From NCBI GenBank assembly GCA_937925695.1, contig CALAMD010000132.1, positions 1-8,889 of the forward strand: a stretch of DNA of 8,889 bases. The letters run 5' to 3'. The first letter of the stretch is position 1. Every line of letters begins with the position of its first letter. The stretch is from an uncultured Bacillaceae bacterium (GTDB taxonomy: Bacteria > Bacillota > Bacilli > Bacillales > Amphibacillaceae). Shown here piece by piece: positions 1-6,101 of this stretch. The position numbers were made by a program, and so were the translations under genes. The notes under the pieces were generated by a model. That model saw nothing but the letters and a program-made list of their open reading frames with translations, was not told where the DNA came from and did not search any database.

Positions 1-229
1 ATGGCCCATTCTTTTTACACAATTATATGGACTTCATCCAGGCGACCGTTGTTTTTCGCTTATATTCTATTAAGCTAATTTTAGTTCCGCTATAAAACTA
101 TGAATTTTCCGTAATTAAAGTTTTTTCCGTCTTTTAAGGATAGTGTTATCTTATCATAAATTATTCTTCAGTAAAAAACTGTATTTTAAAATTTTTTTAT
201 GCAACGTAAGTTTGTTCGAGTAGACAAAA
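1..229. other. AT-rich stretch without a supported gene
   Basis: This stretch lies beyond the terminator of the class I operon. No reading frame of useful length with a ribosome binding site is seen on either strand. It is AT-rich with A and T runs near 176-198. The first 60 bases are less AT-rich; one minus-strand frame there reads NNGRLDE, faintly like the end of an ISL3-type transposase, but this is too short to call. Confidence 0.5.
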
Positions 230-253
230 GTCGAGCTCGTTATTGAGCTCGAC
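230..253 (-). terminator. Intrinsic terminator of the class I RNR operon
   Basis: A perfect 9-bp stem (GTCGAGCTC / GAGCTCGAC) with a 6-nt loop starts only 5 nt after the stop codon of the beta-subunit gene. On the minus strand it is followed by the T-rich run TTTTGTCT. Placement and form fit a Rho-independent terminator ending the nrdE-nrdI-nrdF transcript. Confidence 0.88.
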
Positions 254-258
254 ATCGA

Positions 259-1302
259 TTATAAATCATCAAATCCATTTAAAGCACTTGTTTTTGTATA
301 TTGTCGTGATGTTTGTTCAAAAAAGTCTGTCTTCGTACCATCAAAATTATCGACATAAACACGAATCCAACGCATTGGATTTTCTACGTAATCATCGTAT
401 ATTTCTGATAAGCCCATCATTCGTAACATTTTGTTACCACGGTACTTAATATAACCAGCCATCTCGGTTAAATCAATTCCCTTTATATCTGCTAGCACAT
501 ATGTTGACCACTCAATTTCTAATTCAACTGCTGCTTGAAATGCTTGATAAACCCAAGAAATAAACGCTTCATTATTGTATGAAGGGTTTTCTGCTAATGT
601 TGCCCGAAATAACTCAGCAATAAAACGACCATGTTCTAATTCATCCCGATTAATATAACTGACCATTGTCGATGTACCGACCATTTTATGATGCCTTGCT
701 AAATGATAGAAAAAAGCAAACCCTGAATAGAAAAACATGCCTTCGAGTAATGCCGTATACACCATTACCTTTAACATATTTTCAAGTGTTGGTTTTTCTA
801 CAAACGCATTGTATTGTTCGATAACATGTTTATTTCGTTTTAATAAAACGGCGTCCTTTCTGCCCAGTTCAAAAGCTTCATTTTGTTCTTCCAATGATAC
901 AACGGATGATAAGACATATGAATAACTTTCATTATGGACAGCTTCTTGTTGGGCAATAACGGCCATAATTGATTGTACAGATGGATCTGTAGCATATAAC
1001 GACAACAATAATGCTGTTCGAGTTTGTGGTGCATCGAGTGTTGATAATAGGCCGATAATTTTTAAATAAGCATCCTGTTCTGCTAATGTCAATGTAGGAA
1101 ACTGTTTGACATCACTGGACATATCTACTTCATCAGCTTGCCAATAATTGCTTAACAATTTTTTATATATCTGATACCAATGCGGATAGGCAATATCATT
1201 CCAATTTAAAATTCCACTTGTTTTTCCATCAAACAGGCCTGTTGATTTATTCGGATATCGCGGTTCTAATGTTTTTGCCCGCTTTAATAAACGTGTTGAC
1301 AT
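259..1302 (-). CDS. nrdF: Class I ribonucleotide reductase, beta (radical-generating) subunit
   Basis: A 347-aa ferritin-like R2 protein that houses the dinuclear metal centre and tyrosyl radical, which is passed to the alpha subunit for reduction of ribonucleotides. All expected metal ligands are visible: D90 (STLDAPQ), E120 and H123 (QEAVH), E187 (LLEGMFF), E221 and H224 (RDELEH). The radical tyrosine is Y127, four residues after H123. The C-terminal tail that would dock into the alpha subunit ends in GFDDL. The ATG at 1302 has an AAAGGAG site (1312-1318) nine bases upstream and lies inside the end of the preceding gene (56-base overlap), so the two are translated together. Because no ligand carboxylate is replaced, the metal-free class Ie type is unlikely. 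Whether the native metal is Fe or Mn cannot be read from the sequence; the flavodoxin neighbour favours Mn. The symbol nrdF follows size and operon order; the exact R2 subclass is uncertain. Confidence 0.92.
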   Translation of the reverse strand: MSTRLLKRAKTLEPRYPNKSTGLFDGKTSGILNWNDIAYPHWYQIYKKLLSNYWQADEVDMSSDVKQFPTLTLAEQDAYLKIIGLLSTLDAPQTRTALLLSLYATDPSVQSIMAVIAQQEAVHNESYSYVLSSVVSLEEQNEAFELGRKDAVLLKRNKHVIEQYNAFVEKPTLENMLKVMVYTALLEGMFFYSGFAFFYHLARHHKMVGTSTMVSYINRDELEHGRFIAELFRATLAENPSYNNEAFISWVYQAFQAAVELEIEWSTYVLADIKGIDLTEMAGYIKYRGNKMLRMMGLSEIYDDYVENPMRWIRVYVDNFDGTKTDFFEQTSRQYTKTSALNGFDDL

Positions 1303-1717
1303 CTTCTACCACTCCTTTAATCCAATTGATAACTATTTTTTCTTGCGCCCCTCGAGGTGATTGTTCAATTTTAAGTCCTTCCCAACGGCTCTCATAAAAC
1401 TTCACCAATCGATCTACGGCTTGACAAAATTGTTCTTCACCACCGAATTGTGTATCACCTGTTCCAAATACAGCGATATTTTCAGGTTTATAACCAATAT
1501 CTAACACAAACTCTTTTATCTCATCAGGCGTCCTTCCTTCATACCATGTGAATGTCCCGATTAAAATGAGGTCATACTTGGTTATATCAAGAAGTGGATC
1601 AAAATCTATACGATATTGATCCACACTCCAACCTTCTTGTGCTAATTGTTCAATAATAATCTCCGCTACTTCTTCCGTGTTACCGCTATATGACAAATAT
1701 GCTACTAAAGCTTTCAA
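1247..1717 (-). CDS. nrdI: Flavodoxin-like / NrdI-type RNR assembly flavoprotein
   Basis: A small FMN-binding flavodoxin-fold protein of about 156 aa. From the chosen start it opens MKALVAYLSYSGNTEEV: a beta strand followed by the phosphate loop SYSGNTEE. A second flavin loop is WYEG (about residue 57) and a third is FGTGDTQFGG (about residue 85). In class Ib systems NrdI supplies an oxidant to the beta subunit to build the Mn-tyrosyl cofactor, and the position between alpha and beta genes supports that role. It is longer than typical NrdI (about 120-135 aa) and the GTGDTQFGG loop looks more like a short-chain flavodoxin, so it may instead be a flavodoxin electron donor recruited to the operon. 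Start choice: the frame is also open from tandem GTG codons at 1729 and 1726 (up to 160 aa), but TTG at 1717 overlaps the alpha-subunit stop as TTGA and gives the usual flavodoxin N-terminus. The end overlaps the beta gene by 56 bases. Confidence 0.8.
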   Translation of the reverse strand: MKALVAYLSYSGNTEEVAEIIIEQLAQEGWSVDQYRIDFDPLLDITKYDLILIGTFTWYEGRTPDEIKEFVLDIGYKPENIAVFGTGDTQFGGEEQFCQAVDRLVKFYESRWEGLKIEQSPRGAQEKIVINWIKGVVEDVNTFIKAGKNIRTAISE

Positions 1718-3942
1718 CTTTGACACCACTCACATTCTTCAATGTTGTCCGCTGTAGACCGAACATAATACGTAGTTTTTAATCCCTGATGCCATGCTTG
1801 TAGATGTAAATCTAACAATACTGATGCTCGAATTGTATTCGGAACATAGATATTAAAGGAAATACTTTGATCAATATGCTTTTGTCGGGCAGCATTTTGT
1901 CTTACTGACCATCTTTGATCAACAATATAAGCTGAGCGACGATAAATATGATATGTGCGATGATCCAAATCTGGTGCTGTCGTCGGAATACGAAAATCTT
2001 TTTTCTCTTCACTATAAAAAGGTAAAAAGACAGGATCAATACCTGCAGTTGAGTTGGCTATCATAGCTGTAGAAGAGTTCGGGGCAACTGCCATGAGATA
2101 ACCGTTTCTGATGCCATATGTAGCTACTTTCTGTTTGAGTTCGAGCCAACGTTTACTTTGATAATTTCTTTCTATAAAATACGCACCTGTCTCCCACTTA
2201 CTTCCTGAAAACGCTGGATAACTTCCCTTTTCTTTACTCAACTCCATACTCGTTTTAATCGTTAAATACGCAATGTCTTCATAAAGTTGATCAGCATAAA
2301 TGACCGCTTCTTCTGACTCCCATTCAATATTTTTTAATGCCAATAAGTGATGCCACCCAAAGGTTCCTAAACCGATCGCACGATACTTTTGATTTGTTAG
2401 CTTTGTTTGTTGAATAGGCAAGGTATTTAAATCTATCACGTTATCGAGCATACGAACTTGAATGGTAATTAGCCGTTCTAAGACTTCATCCGTAACAGCC
2501 TTCGCTAAGTTAATAGAACTCAGATTACAAACAACAAAATCACCTGTTTGATATTTTTTAACAATCACACCTTCGTTTTCAACAAATTCTCCAATGAACT
2601 GGGTTGGTGATTGATTTTGCGTGATTTCAGTACATAAATTCGAACAATAGATCATACCAAGATGATTATTATTATTTTTTCTGTTCACTTCATCACGATA
2701 AAACATAAATGGCGTGCCAGATTCCATCTGAGAAATTAATATTCTGCGCATAATATCAATCGCGGGAACCTTTACTTTTGATAAAAGCGGTGATGCAATA
2801 CATGCTTCATATTTCTTACGCCATGTTCCCTCACCTCGTTTTTCATCATAAAAGTCTTCTAAGGAGAAACCCATAACTTGTCTAACTTCATGGGGATCAA
2901 ATAAATACCAATCGCCTCGGTTCTCAACCTGTTCCATAAAATAATCTGGTACACAAACACCTGTAAAAATATCATGGGCGCGCATTCGTTGATCACCATT
3001 ATTTAACTTTAAATCTAAAAATGCTTCAATATCTTTATGCCAGACATCTAAGTAGACAGCAATGGCGCCTTTACGGGTACCAAGTTGATCGACACTTACA
3101 GCTGTGTTGTTTAGTTGCTTGATCCAAGGGATAACACCACTCGACATCCCTTTGTAGCCTTTAATCGCACTTCCTCGCGCCCGAACTTTACCCATATATA
3201 CACCAATACCACCACCATTCTTGGATAATTTGGCAATATCAGTGTTGCTGTCGTAAATGGATTGTAAACTATCGGCTACCGTATCGATAAAACAACTTGA
3301 CAATTGGCCATGGGTTTTCCCAGCATTTGCTAATGTAGGTGTCGCTACCGTCATATAAAGATTACTCAAGGCCCAATAAGCTTCTTGTACTAATTGTTTC
3401 CTTTTATATAATGGCTCATCTTGCATGAGGTACATGGCAATAATCATCCATCGTTCTTGTGGTAACTCAAAAATATTTTTATGATAATCTGTCGCTAGGT
3501 AACGAGTCGCCAATGTATATAAACCTAAATAATCGAATAATAAATCTTTGTCCGGGTCAATGAGACTTGCAAAATAATTGATATCTTGTTTGGAATACTT
3601 TTTTAGTAGCTTAGAAGAGTAAATTCCTCGCTCTGTAAGTTCTTTAATGAGTAAATAAAAATCACCGTATTTTTTACGAGCATCATACCCTCTATTTGTC
3701 GCTGCTTGTTCATATAACTCGGTTAAATATACTCTGCTTGCAACATAAGTCCAATCTGGATTAGCTTCATCAATGTTTTCAAGCGCCAGTTTCACTAGCA
3801 TATCCTTTATTTGAGCACCAGTGGTATCATGATCAATCATTTGTGATGCTCTCATGATCAATGGCTCTACTTCAACGGCTAATCCTTTACTCGCCTCCCT
3901 TATAGTCTCTTCTACATTTGTGACACTGCTGATCTTCATCAT
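1714..3942 (-). CDS. nrdE: Class I ribonucleotide reductase, alpha (catalytic) subunit
   Basis: The catalytic subunit that reduces ribonucleoside diphosphates. Numbering is from the ATG at 3942 (742 aa). Visible residues are: redox cysteines C217 (LSSC) and C472 (DFVVCNLSS); active-site N435, C437 (thiyl radical) and E439 in SNLCTE; radical-transfer tyrosines Y725/Y726 in TTYYVRS; and the mobile C-terminal pair C737/C740 (ECEWC) that is re-reduced by thioredoxin or glutaredoxin. The start is ATG at 3942 because AGGAGG (3952-3957) lies nine bases upstream; TTG at 3951 would abut that site. The N-terminal 100 residues (EETIREASKG, TYVASRVYLTELY) look like the part of NrdA that follows its ATP cone, but the cone itself is absent, as in NrdE, so overall activity regulation by dATP is not expected here. 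The symbol nrdE is used for operon context; nrdA would also be defensible. Transcription is probably controlled by NrdR boxes and a cobalamin riboswitch in the leader. Confidence 0.93.
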   Translation of the reverse strand: MMKISSVTNVEETIREASKGLAVEVEPLIMRASQMIDHDTTGAQIKDMLVKLALENIDEANPDWTYVASRVYLTELYEQAATNRGYDARKKYGDFYLLIKELTERGIYSSKLLKKYSKQDINYFASLIDPDKDLLFDYLGLYTLATRYLATDYHKNIFELPQERWMIIAMYLMQDEPLYKRKQLVQEAYWALSNLYMTVATPTLANAGKTHGQLSSCFIDTVADSLQSIYDSNTDIAKLSKNGGGIGVYMGKVRARGSAIKGYKGMSSGVIPWIKQLNNTAVSVDQLGTRKGAIAVYLDVWHKDIEAFLDLKLNNGDQRMRAHDIFTGVCVPDYFMEQVENRGDWYLFDPHEVRQVMGFSLEDFYDEKRGEGTWRKKYEACIASPLLSKVKVPAIDIMRRILISQMESGTPFMFYRDEVNRKNNNNHLGMIYCSNLCTEITQNQSPTQFIGEFVENEGVIVKKYQTGDFVVCNLSSINLAKAVTDEVLERLITIQVRMLDNVIDLNTLPIQQTKLTNQKYRAIGLGTFGWHHLLALKNIEWESEEAVIYADQLYEDIAYLTIKTSMELSKEKGSYPAFSGSKWETGAYFIERNYQSKRWLELKQKVATYGIRNGYLMAVAPNSSTAMIANSTAGIDPVFLPFYSEEKKDFRIPTTAPDLDHRTYHIYRRSAYIVDQRWSVRQNAARQKHIDQSISFNIYVPNTIRASVLLDLHLQAWHQGLKTTYYVRSTADNIEECEWCQS

Positions 3943-3951
3943 ACTGAACAA

Positions 3952-3957
3952 CCTCCT
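3952..3957 (-). promoter_or_regulatory. Ribosome binding site deciding the alpha-subunit start
   Basis: A full AGGAGG match nine bases before ATG 3942 (12 before ATG 3939). It directly touches the TTG at 3951, ruling that codon out as the start in practice. Confidence 0.85.
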
Positions 3958-4008
3958 ATAAATTATTTTGTCACGGGGTTATTCACGCTATATGCTCGTT
4001 GTTGGCAC

Positions 4009-4041
4009 AAAAAACGCCGGCTACCACCAGGGTAAACGGCG
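4009..4041 (-). terminator. Riboswitch-controlled terminator in the nrdE leader
   Basis: On the minus strand CGCCG (4037-4041) pairs with CGGCG (4015-4019), with a further TACC/GGTA helix inside, followed by six T residues (4009-4014). It lies between the cobalamin aptamer and the nrdE ribosome binding site, about 50 bases before it. This is the position of a transcription-termination expression platform: bound cobalamin should favour this hairpin and stop transcription before nrdE. Two small hairpins sit between aptamer and terminator: TTCTC/GAGAA (about 4095-4112) and GCATAAA/TTTATGC (4057-4088). Either could belong to an alternative antiterminator fold. Confidence 0.82.
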
Positions 4042-4123
4042 CGATCAGACATTAATGCATAAAAATACCTGCAAATAATCCTTTATGCCCCAACTTCTCA
4101 CACCCCGGAGAATTGACATTACA

Positions 4124-4296
4124 AGTCATGGCAGGTCTCCTGACTCGTGCTTCATCCTACTAGAAACCTTCCCATATCGTCGCCTTACTAGCTAAACGAT
4201 ACAGTGGTCATCTCGTTCGTCCACACTTACAGTTGCGGGGGCAGTCCTAGATTTTCACTAGATTCCCTTTTAAGATTTGTTAAAATCACCATGACT
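4124..4296 (-). promoter_or_regulatory. Cobalamin (B12) riboswitch upstream of nrdE
   Basis: The minus strand shows the conserved elements of the class I cobalamin aptamer in order. The closing helix P1 is AGTCATGG (4289-4296) with CCATGACT (4124-4131), 8 bp and perfect. Next come GGGAA (4263-4267), the core CTGCCCCCGCAACTGTAAG (4226-4244), CCACTG (4202-4207), GGGAAGG (4167-4173) and the B12 box GAGTCAGGAGACCTGC (4131-4146). The element is about 173 nt. It controls the cobalamin-independent class I RNR operon; a terminator follows downstream. By analogy with the B12 riboswitch on Streptomyces nrdABS, cobalamin should repress. Confidence 0.95.
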
Positions 4297-4311
4297 CACA
4301 ACATATAGTAT
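4296..4311 (-). promoter_or_regulatory. NrdR-box-like operator, promoter-proximal (nrdE)
   Basis: ATACTATATGTTGTGA on the minus strand matches 13 of 16 positions of the NrdR consensus ACACWATATATWGTGT, including the C-W-A-T-A-T core. It covers the proposed -10 and is centred 32 bp from its partner box, about three helical turns, as expected for NrdR box pairs. Confidence 0.75.
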
Positions 4312-4333
4312 TAATTTTTTTGTCAAACAACAA
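4305..4333 (-). promoter_or_regulatory. Probable promoter of the class I RNR operon
   Basis: TTGTTG (4328-4333), a 17-bp spacer and TACTAT (4305-4310) fit a vegetative promoter. Its start point near 4298 falls right at the 5' edge of riboswitch helix P1, which is what the aptamer requires. Each hexamer lies inside one NrdR box, giving direct occlusion. A better -35 match, TTGACA (4321-4326), pairs only with TATGTT (4300-4305) at a short 15-bp spacing. TTGCAA/TAGTAT further upstream (about 4350-4380) is another candidate, so the exact start is unsettled. Confidence 0.5.
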
Positions 4334-4343
4334 TATATTGTGT
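4328..4343 (-). promoter_or_regulatory. NrdR-box-like operator, promoter-distal (nrdE)
   Basis: ACACAATATATTGTTG on the minus strand matches 14 of 16 NrdR consensus positions with a perfect CWATATATWG core. It overlaps the proposed -35. NrdR is a zinc-finger/ATP-cone repressor of RNR operons that senses (d)ATP; its gene is not in this window. Confidence 0.8.
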
Positions 4344-4504
4344 ATTAAATACTATCACATATTTATTATGATTGCAAACGTAAAAATGTTCGAAGTCTGT
4401 CAAGTATTTACGGGTCTTATCTCACCTTATGATATTTCAAGGAATTTTGATGTTTAAAATAAATATTTTTTGATAAGATCAAGTATTCACACGAAATTCC
4501 ATAT
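4344..4504. other. AT-rich spacer between operator region and foldback repeat
   Basis: No reading frame or RNA structure that I can support. It contains an inverted pair GGAATTT/AAATTCC about 50 bases apart (near 4440 and 4495) and AT-rich runs; it probably includes upstream flanking DNA of the class I promoter. Confidence 0.4.
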
Positions 4505-4639
4505 GTTGATTTTCACTTCAGGCGGACGCGTTCCGCGGGCTCGGCCTCAGCTTCTGTAGCGCCTCATGCCTGAGTCGCTACAGTGATCTTCGGACACGAG
4601 CTGTTCCCGCTGGAGTCGCCGCCTTACGTTCCAATCAAC
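4505..4639. repeat. GC-rich foldback repeat with terminal inverted repeats (MITE-like)
   Basis: A 135-bp element bounded by GTTGATT and AATCAAC. Moving inward, GGCGGAC meets GGCGGCG on the opposite arm, and GTTCCGCGGGCTCG faces GGGAACAGCTCGTG, so the whole unit can fold into a long imperfect hairpin. Its tip is a strong stem (4554-4566 with 4571-4583, 12 of 13 paired, loop TGCC). It is far more GC-rich than its surroundings. From memory, Bacillaceae genomes carry many dispersed copies of closely similar sequences (GGCGGAC...CCGCGGGC...TGGAGTCGCCGCC). No protein is encoded and no clear target duplication is seen. Confidence 0.75.
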
Positions 4640-4695
4640 AAGTAGGTAAGCATCCTATCATTCAGCCTTTTTTACTTGGGTATACCTTAGATGTA

Positions 4696-4872
4696 TTAAG
4701 ATAATCCAGCCAAGCTGCGTAAAGCGTGCGTATAGGGTTTCCCTTGATCGTCTCTGACTAAAGCTGGTATATGGCCTTTGATTACACCTACTGCTTTGCT
4801 TGCCTTCTTTGTAAGCAAGGTAGCGAATGATGGATACTTCTTTTCTTTGCGTTTGGCATGACCAGGGCGTGC
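4696..4872 (-). pseudogene. Unrecognised coding remnant fused to the intron reverse transcriptase
   Basis: A 58-codon open stretch with no start codon of its own begins exactly where similarity to the intron reverse transcriptase stops. It reads with protein-like composition (RPGHAKRKEKKYPSFATLL near its beginning, GKPYTHALRSLAGLS at its end). I do not recognise the family. The competing frame, in phase with the upstream reverse transcriptase, stays open to 4658 but looks like out-of-frame translation. The likeliest reading is the C-terminal tail of some other gene, joined here by deletion. Confidence 0.35.
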
Positions 4873-5303
4873 TCATGAGGCGATCATGGTTTACTCTGTC
4901 AAAAAACTTTTCTAGGTCTATGTCTACTCCCCATCTGTATCCATCTTTAATATAGCCTCTCGCTTTCCTAACGGCGTCATGAGCACTCCGATTTGGTCGG
5001 AACCCATAGCTATGTTCGGAAAACTTTGGGTCATATATCCTCGATTGTACTTGGGCAATCGCTTGTTGGATCAAACGATCTGCCACAGCAGGGATGCCTA
5101 GTAACCGAATACCACCATCAGGTTTCGGGATTTCGACCCTTCGGACAGGCATCGGCTCATAGGTTCCCTTGAGACAACTTTCGATTATATGCTGACGTAA
5201 GTTTTGTACGGGCATCATATCTACTCCATGGCTTCCTTCATTCCGTTCTACGTCTTAATGCTAGAAGCATATTCTCCCGTGACAGGATTTGATTCAAAAG
5301 CAT
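4870..5303 (-). pseudogene. ltrA: Group II intron reverse transcriptase/maturase, frameshifted and truncated
   Basis: The start is ATG 5303 with a GGAAGG site upstream, giving MLLNQILSRENMLLALR, the usual opening of bacterial group II intron proteins. The next segment, VERNEGSHGVD, is in another frame; expected CGTGTA is CGTA (about 5255), so two bases are missing. From there the frame continues through VRRVEIPKPDGG and LGIPAVADRLIQQAIAQV (RT0-RT1) and FSEHSYGFRPNRSAHDAVR to VDIDLEKFFDRVNHDRLM (RT3, with the first catalytic aspartates). Similarity ends abruptly at about 4870. The YADD motif, the thumb, and the maturase X and endonuclease domains are all missing; the intact family is about 420 aa. 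The protein cannot be functional. Confidence 0.88.
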
Positions 5304-5497
5304 CGTTATTCTTCCTTCCGTGAATAGCTTGTCTTCTTATGCCAGCAGTCACTCCACCCTCCAAGAGGTCCACTGTGGGATTCACCGCTTCCTTCAGATT
5401 CCACGTTACCACGGACACCCTTGCGTTAAGCTAACCACTACTTCTGCCTTCATGGCTCAGGACTTTTACCTATAGATTACACCCATGCCGGGCGCAC
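4870..5497 (-). mobile_element. Group IIC intron remnant (5' end to truncated ORF)
   Basis: The 5' boundary is GTGCG at 5497, continuing CCCGGCATGGGTGTAATC. Further conserved domain I blocks follow (GAAGGCAGAAGTAG, TTAACGCAAGGGTGTCCGTGG, GGAATCTGAAGGAAGCGG), closely like the Oceanobacillus iheyensis group IIC intron. It lies directly behind an intrinsic terminator hairpin, the hallmark insertion site of group IIC introns. Only about 195 nt separate the 5' end from the reading frame, shorter than the roughly 350-400 nt I expect for domains I-III, so part of the ribozyme appears lost. No domain V and no 3' end are found. The element should be unable to splice or move. Confidence 0.85.
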
Positions 5498-5503
5498 AAG
5501 CAA

Positions 5504-5530
5504 GACAGAACTAGTCAAGTCAGTTCTGTC
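5504..5530 (-). terminator. Intrinsic terminator of nrdD-nrdG
   Basis: A perfect 9-bp stem (GACAGAACT / AGTTCTGTC) with a 9-nt loop lies 54 bases past the nrdG stop, followed by TTGCTT, and then immediately by the group II intron 5' end. The original T tract was probably interrupted by the intron insertion, but the residual TTGCTT may still work. Confidence 0.75.
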
Positions 5531-5584
5531 CCTTATGCTGCTTTTCTAATCAAAAATATTTCGTTTGATGAGCTATAATCGGTA

Positions 5585-6049
5585 CTAACGTAGCTCTGCA
5601 ATTTCGTTTAAATAGATGATTCTTTGATTGCGACTGCCACGAAAGTCTAAGCTTAAATCACGTTCTGAAAGGATAAAGCGTCCATCAACGAGTACATCGC
5701 ATTGACGTAATAACTCAACGTAGTCGCCACCCAGTTCTAAGAGCTCTTCTAATGTATAACCTGTGAATGCCCAGATATTTTTGCCATTTTCACGCAAACG
5801 TCTTGCTACTTCTTTTACTTCGCTTGCTTGGAAAAAAGGATCCCCACCAGATAGGGTTACCTCACAAATAGGGTTTGACATCACTTCATCAACAATCTCA
5901 TCGACTGTCATTTCTCGTCCATTTTTAATGTTCCAACTTTCAGGATTGTGACACCCTTTACAAAAATGTGGGCAACCAGCAAAGAAAATGACTGTCCGCA
6001 AACCTTCACCATCAACAACAGAATCGTGGATAATATTCATTACTCTCAT
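5585..6049 (-). CDS. nrdG: Anaerobic ribonucleotide reductase activase (radical SAM)
   Basis: A 154-aa radical-SAM enzyme that uses a 4Fe-4S cluster and S-adenosylmethionine to place the glycyl radical on NrdD under anoxic conditions. The cluster motif is C26-P-H-F-C30-K-G-C33, the CX3CX2C form, preceded by the characteristic DGEGLRTVIFFAGC. The SAM-binding TLSGGDP lies at 65-71, and the C-terminal DFRGSRNQR matches the end of NrdG proteins. Length is normal for the family. It lies 52 bases after nrdD on the same strand and is surely co-transcribed. The start is not well fixed: ATG 6049 has only a weak AAGG 13 bases upstream, and ATG 6040 (MNIIHDS) is an alternative; the weak site may keep the activase below NrdD in amount. 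It ends before an intrinsic terminator. Confidence 0.95.
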   Translation of the reverse strand: MRVMNIIHDSVVDGEGLRTVIFFAGCPHFCKGCHNPESWNIKNGREMTVDEIVDEVMSNPICEVTLSGGDPFFQASEVKEVARRLRENGKNIWAFTGYTLEELLELGGDYVELLRQCDVLVDGRFILSERDLSLDFRGSRNQRIIYLNEIAELR

Positions 6050-6101
6050 TAAAGATCACATACCTTAATTGATATAATCATGACAAATCACCAGGTAATA
6101 G

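Noticed and set aside
1..60. A minus-strand NNGRLDE reading resembling the end of an ISL3-type transposase
   Set aside because: Only about seven residues of resemblance, a stop codon immediately upstream in the frame, and no inverted repeat seen.
243..449. Plus-strand frame over the end of the beta gene (and similar frames at 737-925 and 5763-5951)
   Set aside because: They lie opposite well-supported genes, have no ribosome binding site and no family resemblance.
259..1302. Metal-free class Ie type for the beta subunit because a flavoprotein is encoded alongside
   Set aside because: Class Ie proteins replace ligand carboxylates; here D90, E120, E187 and E221 are all present.
3943..3951. 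TTG start for the alpha subunit at 3951
   Set aside because: It directly abuts AGGAGG, leaving no spacing; ATG 3942 has ideal spacing.
4658..4870. The 3' part of the 186-residue frame as genuine reverse-transcriptase sequence
   Set aside because: After the RT3 block it loses all similarity, and another frame over the same bases looks more protein-like.
4640..4870. Group II intron domain V and 3' end
   Set aside because: I looked for the GC-rich domain V hairpin with its AGC-type triad and found nothing convincing on the minus strand.
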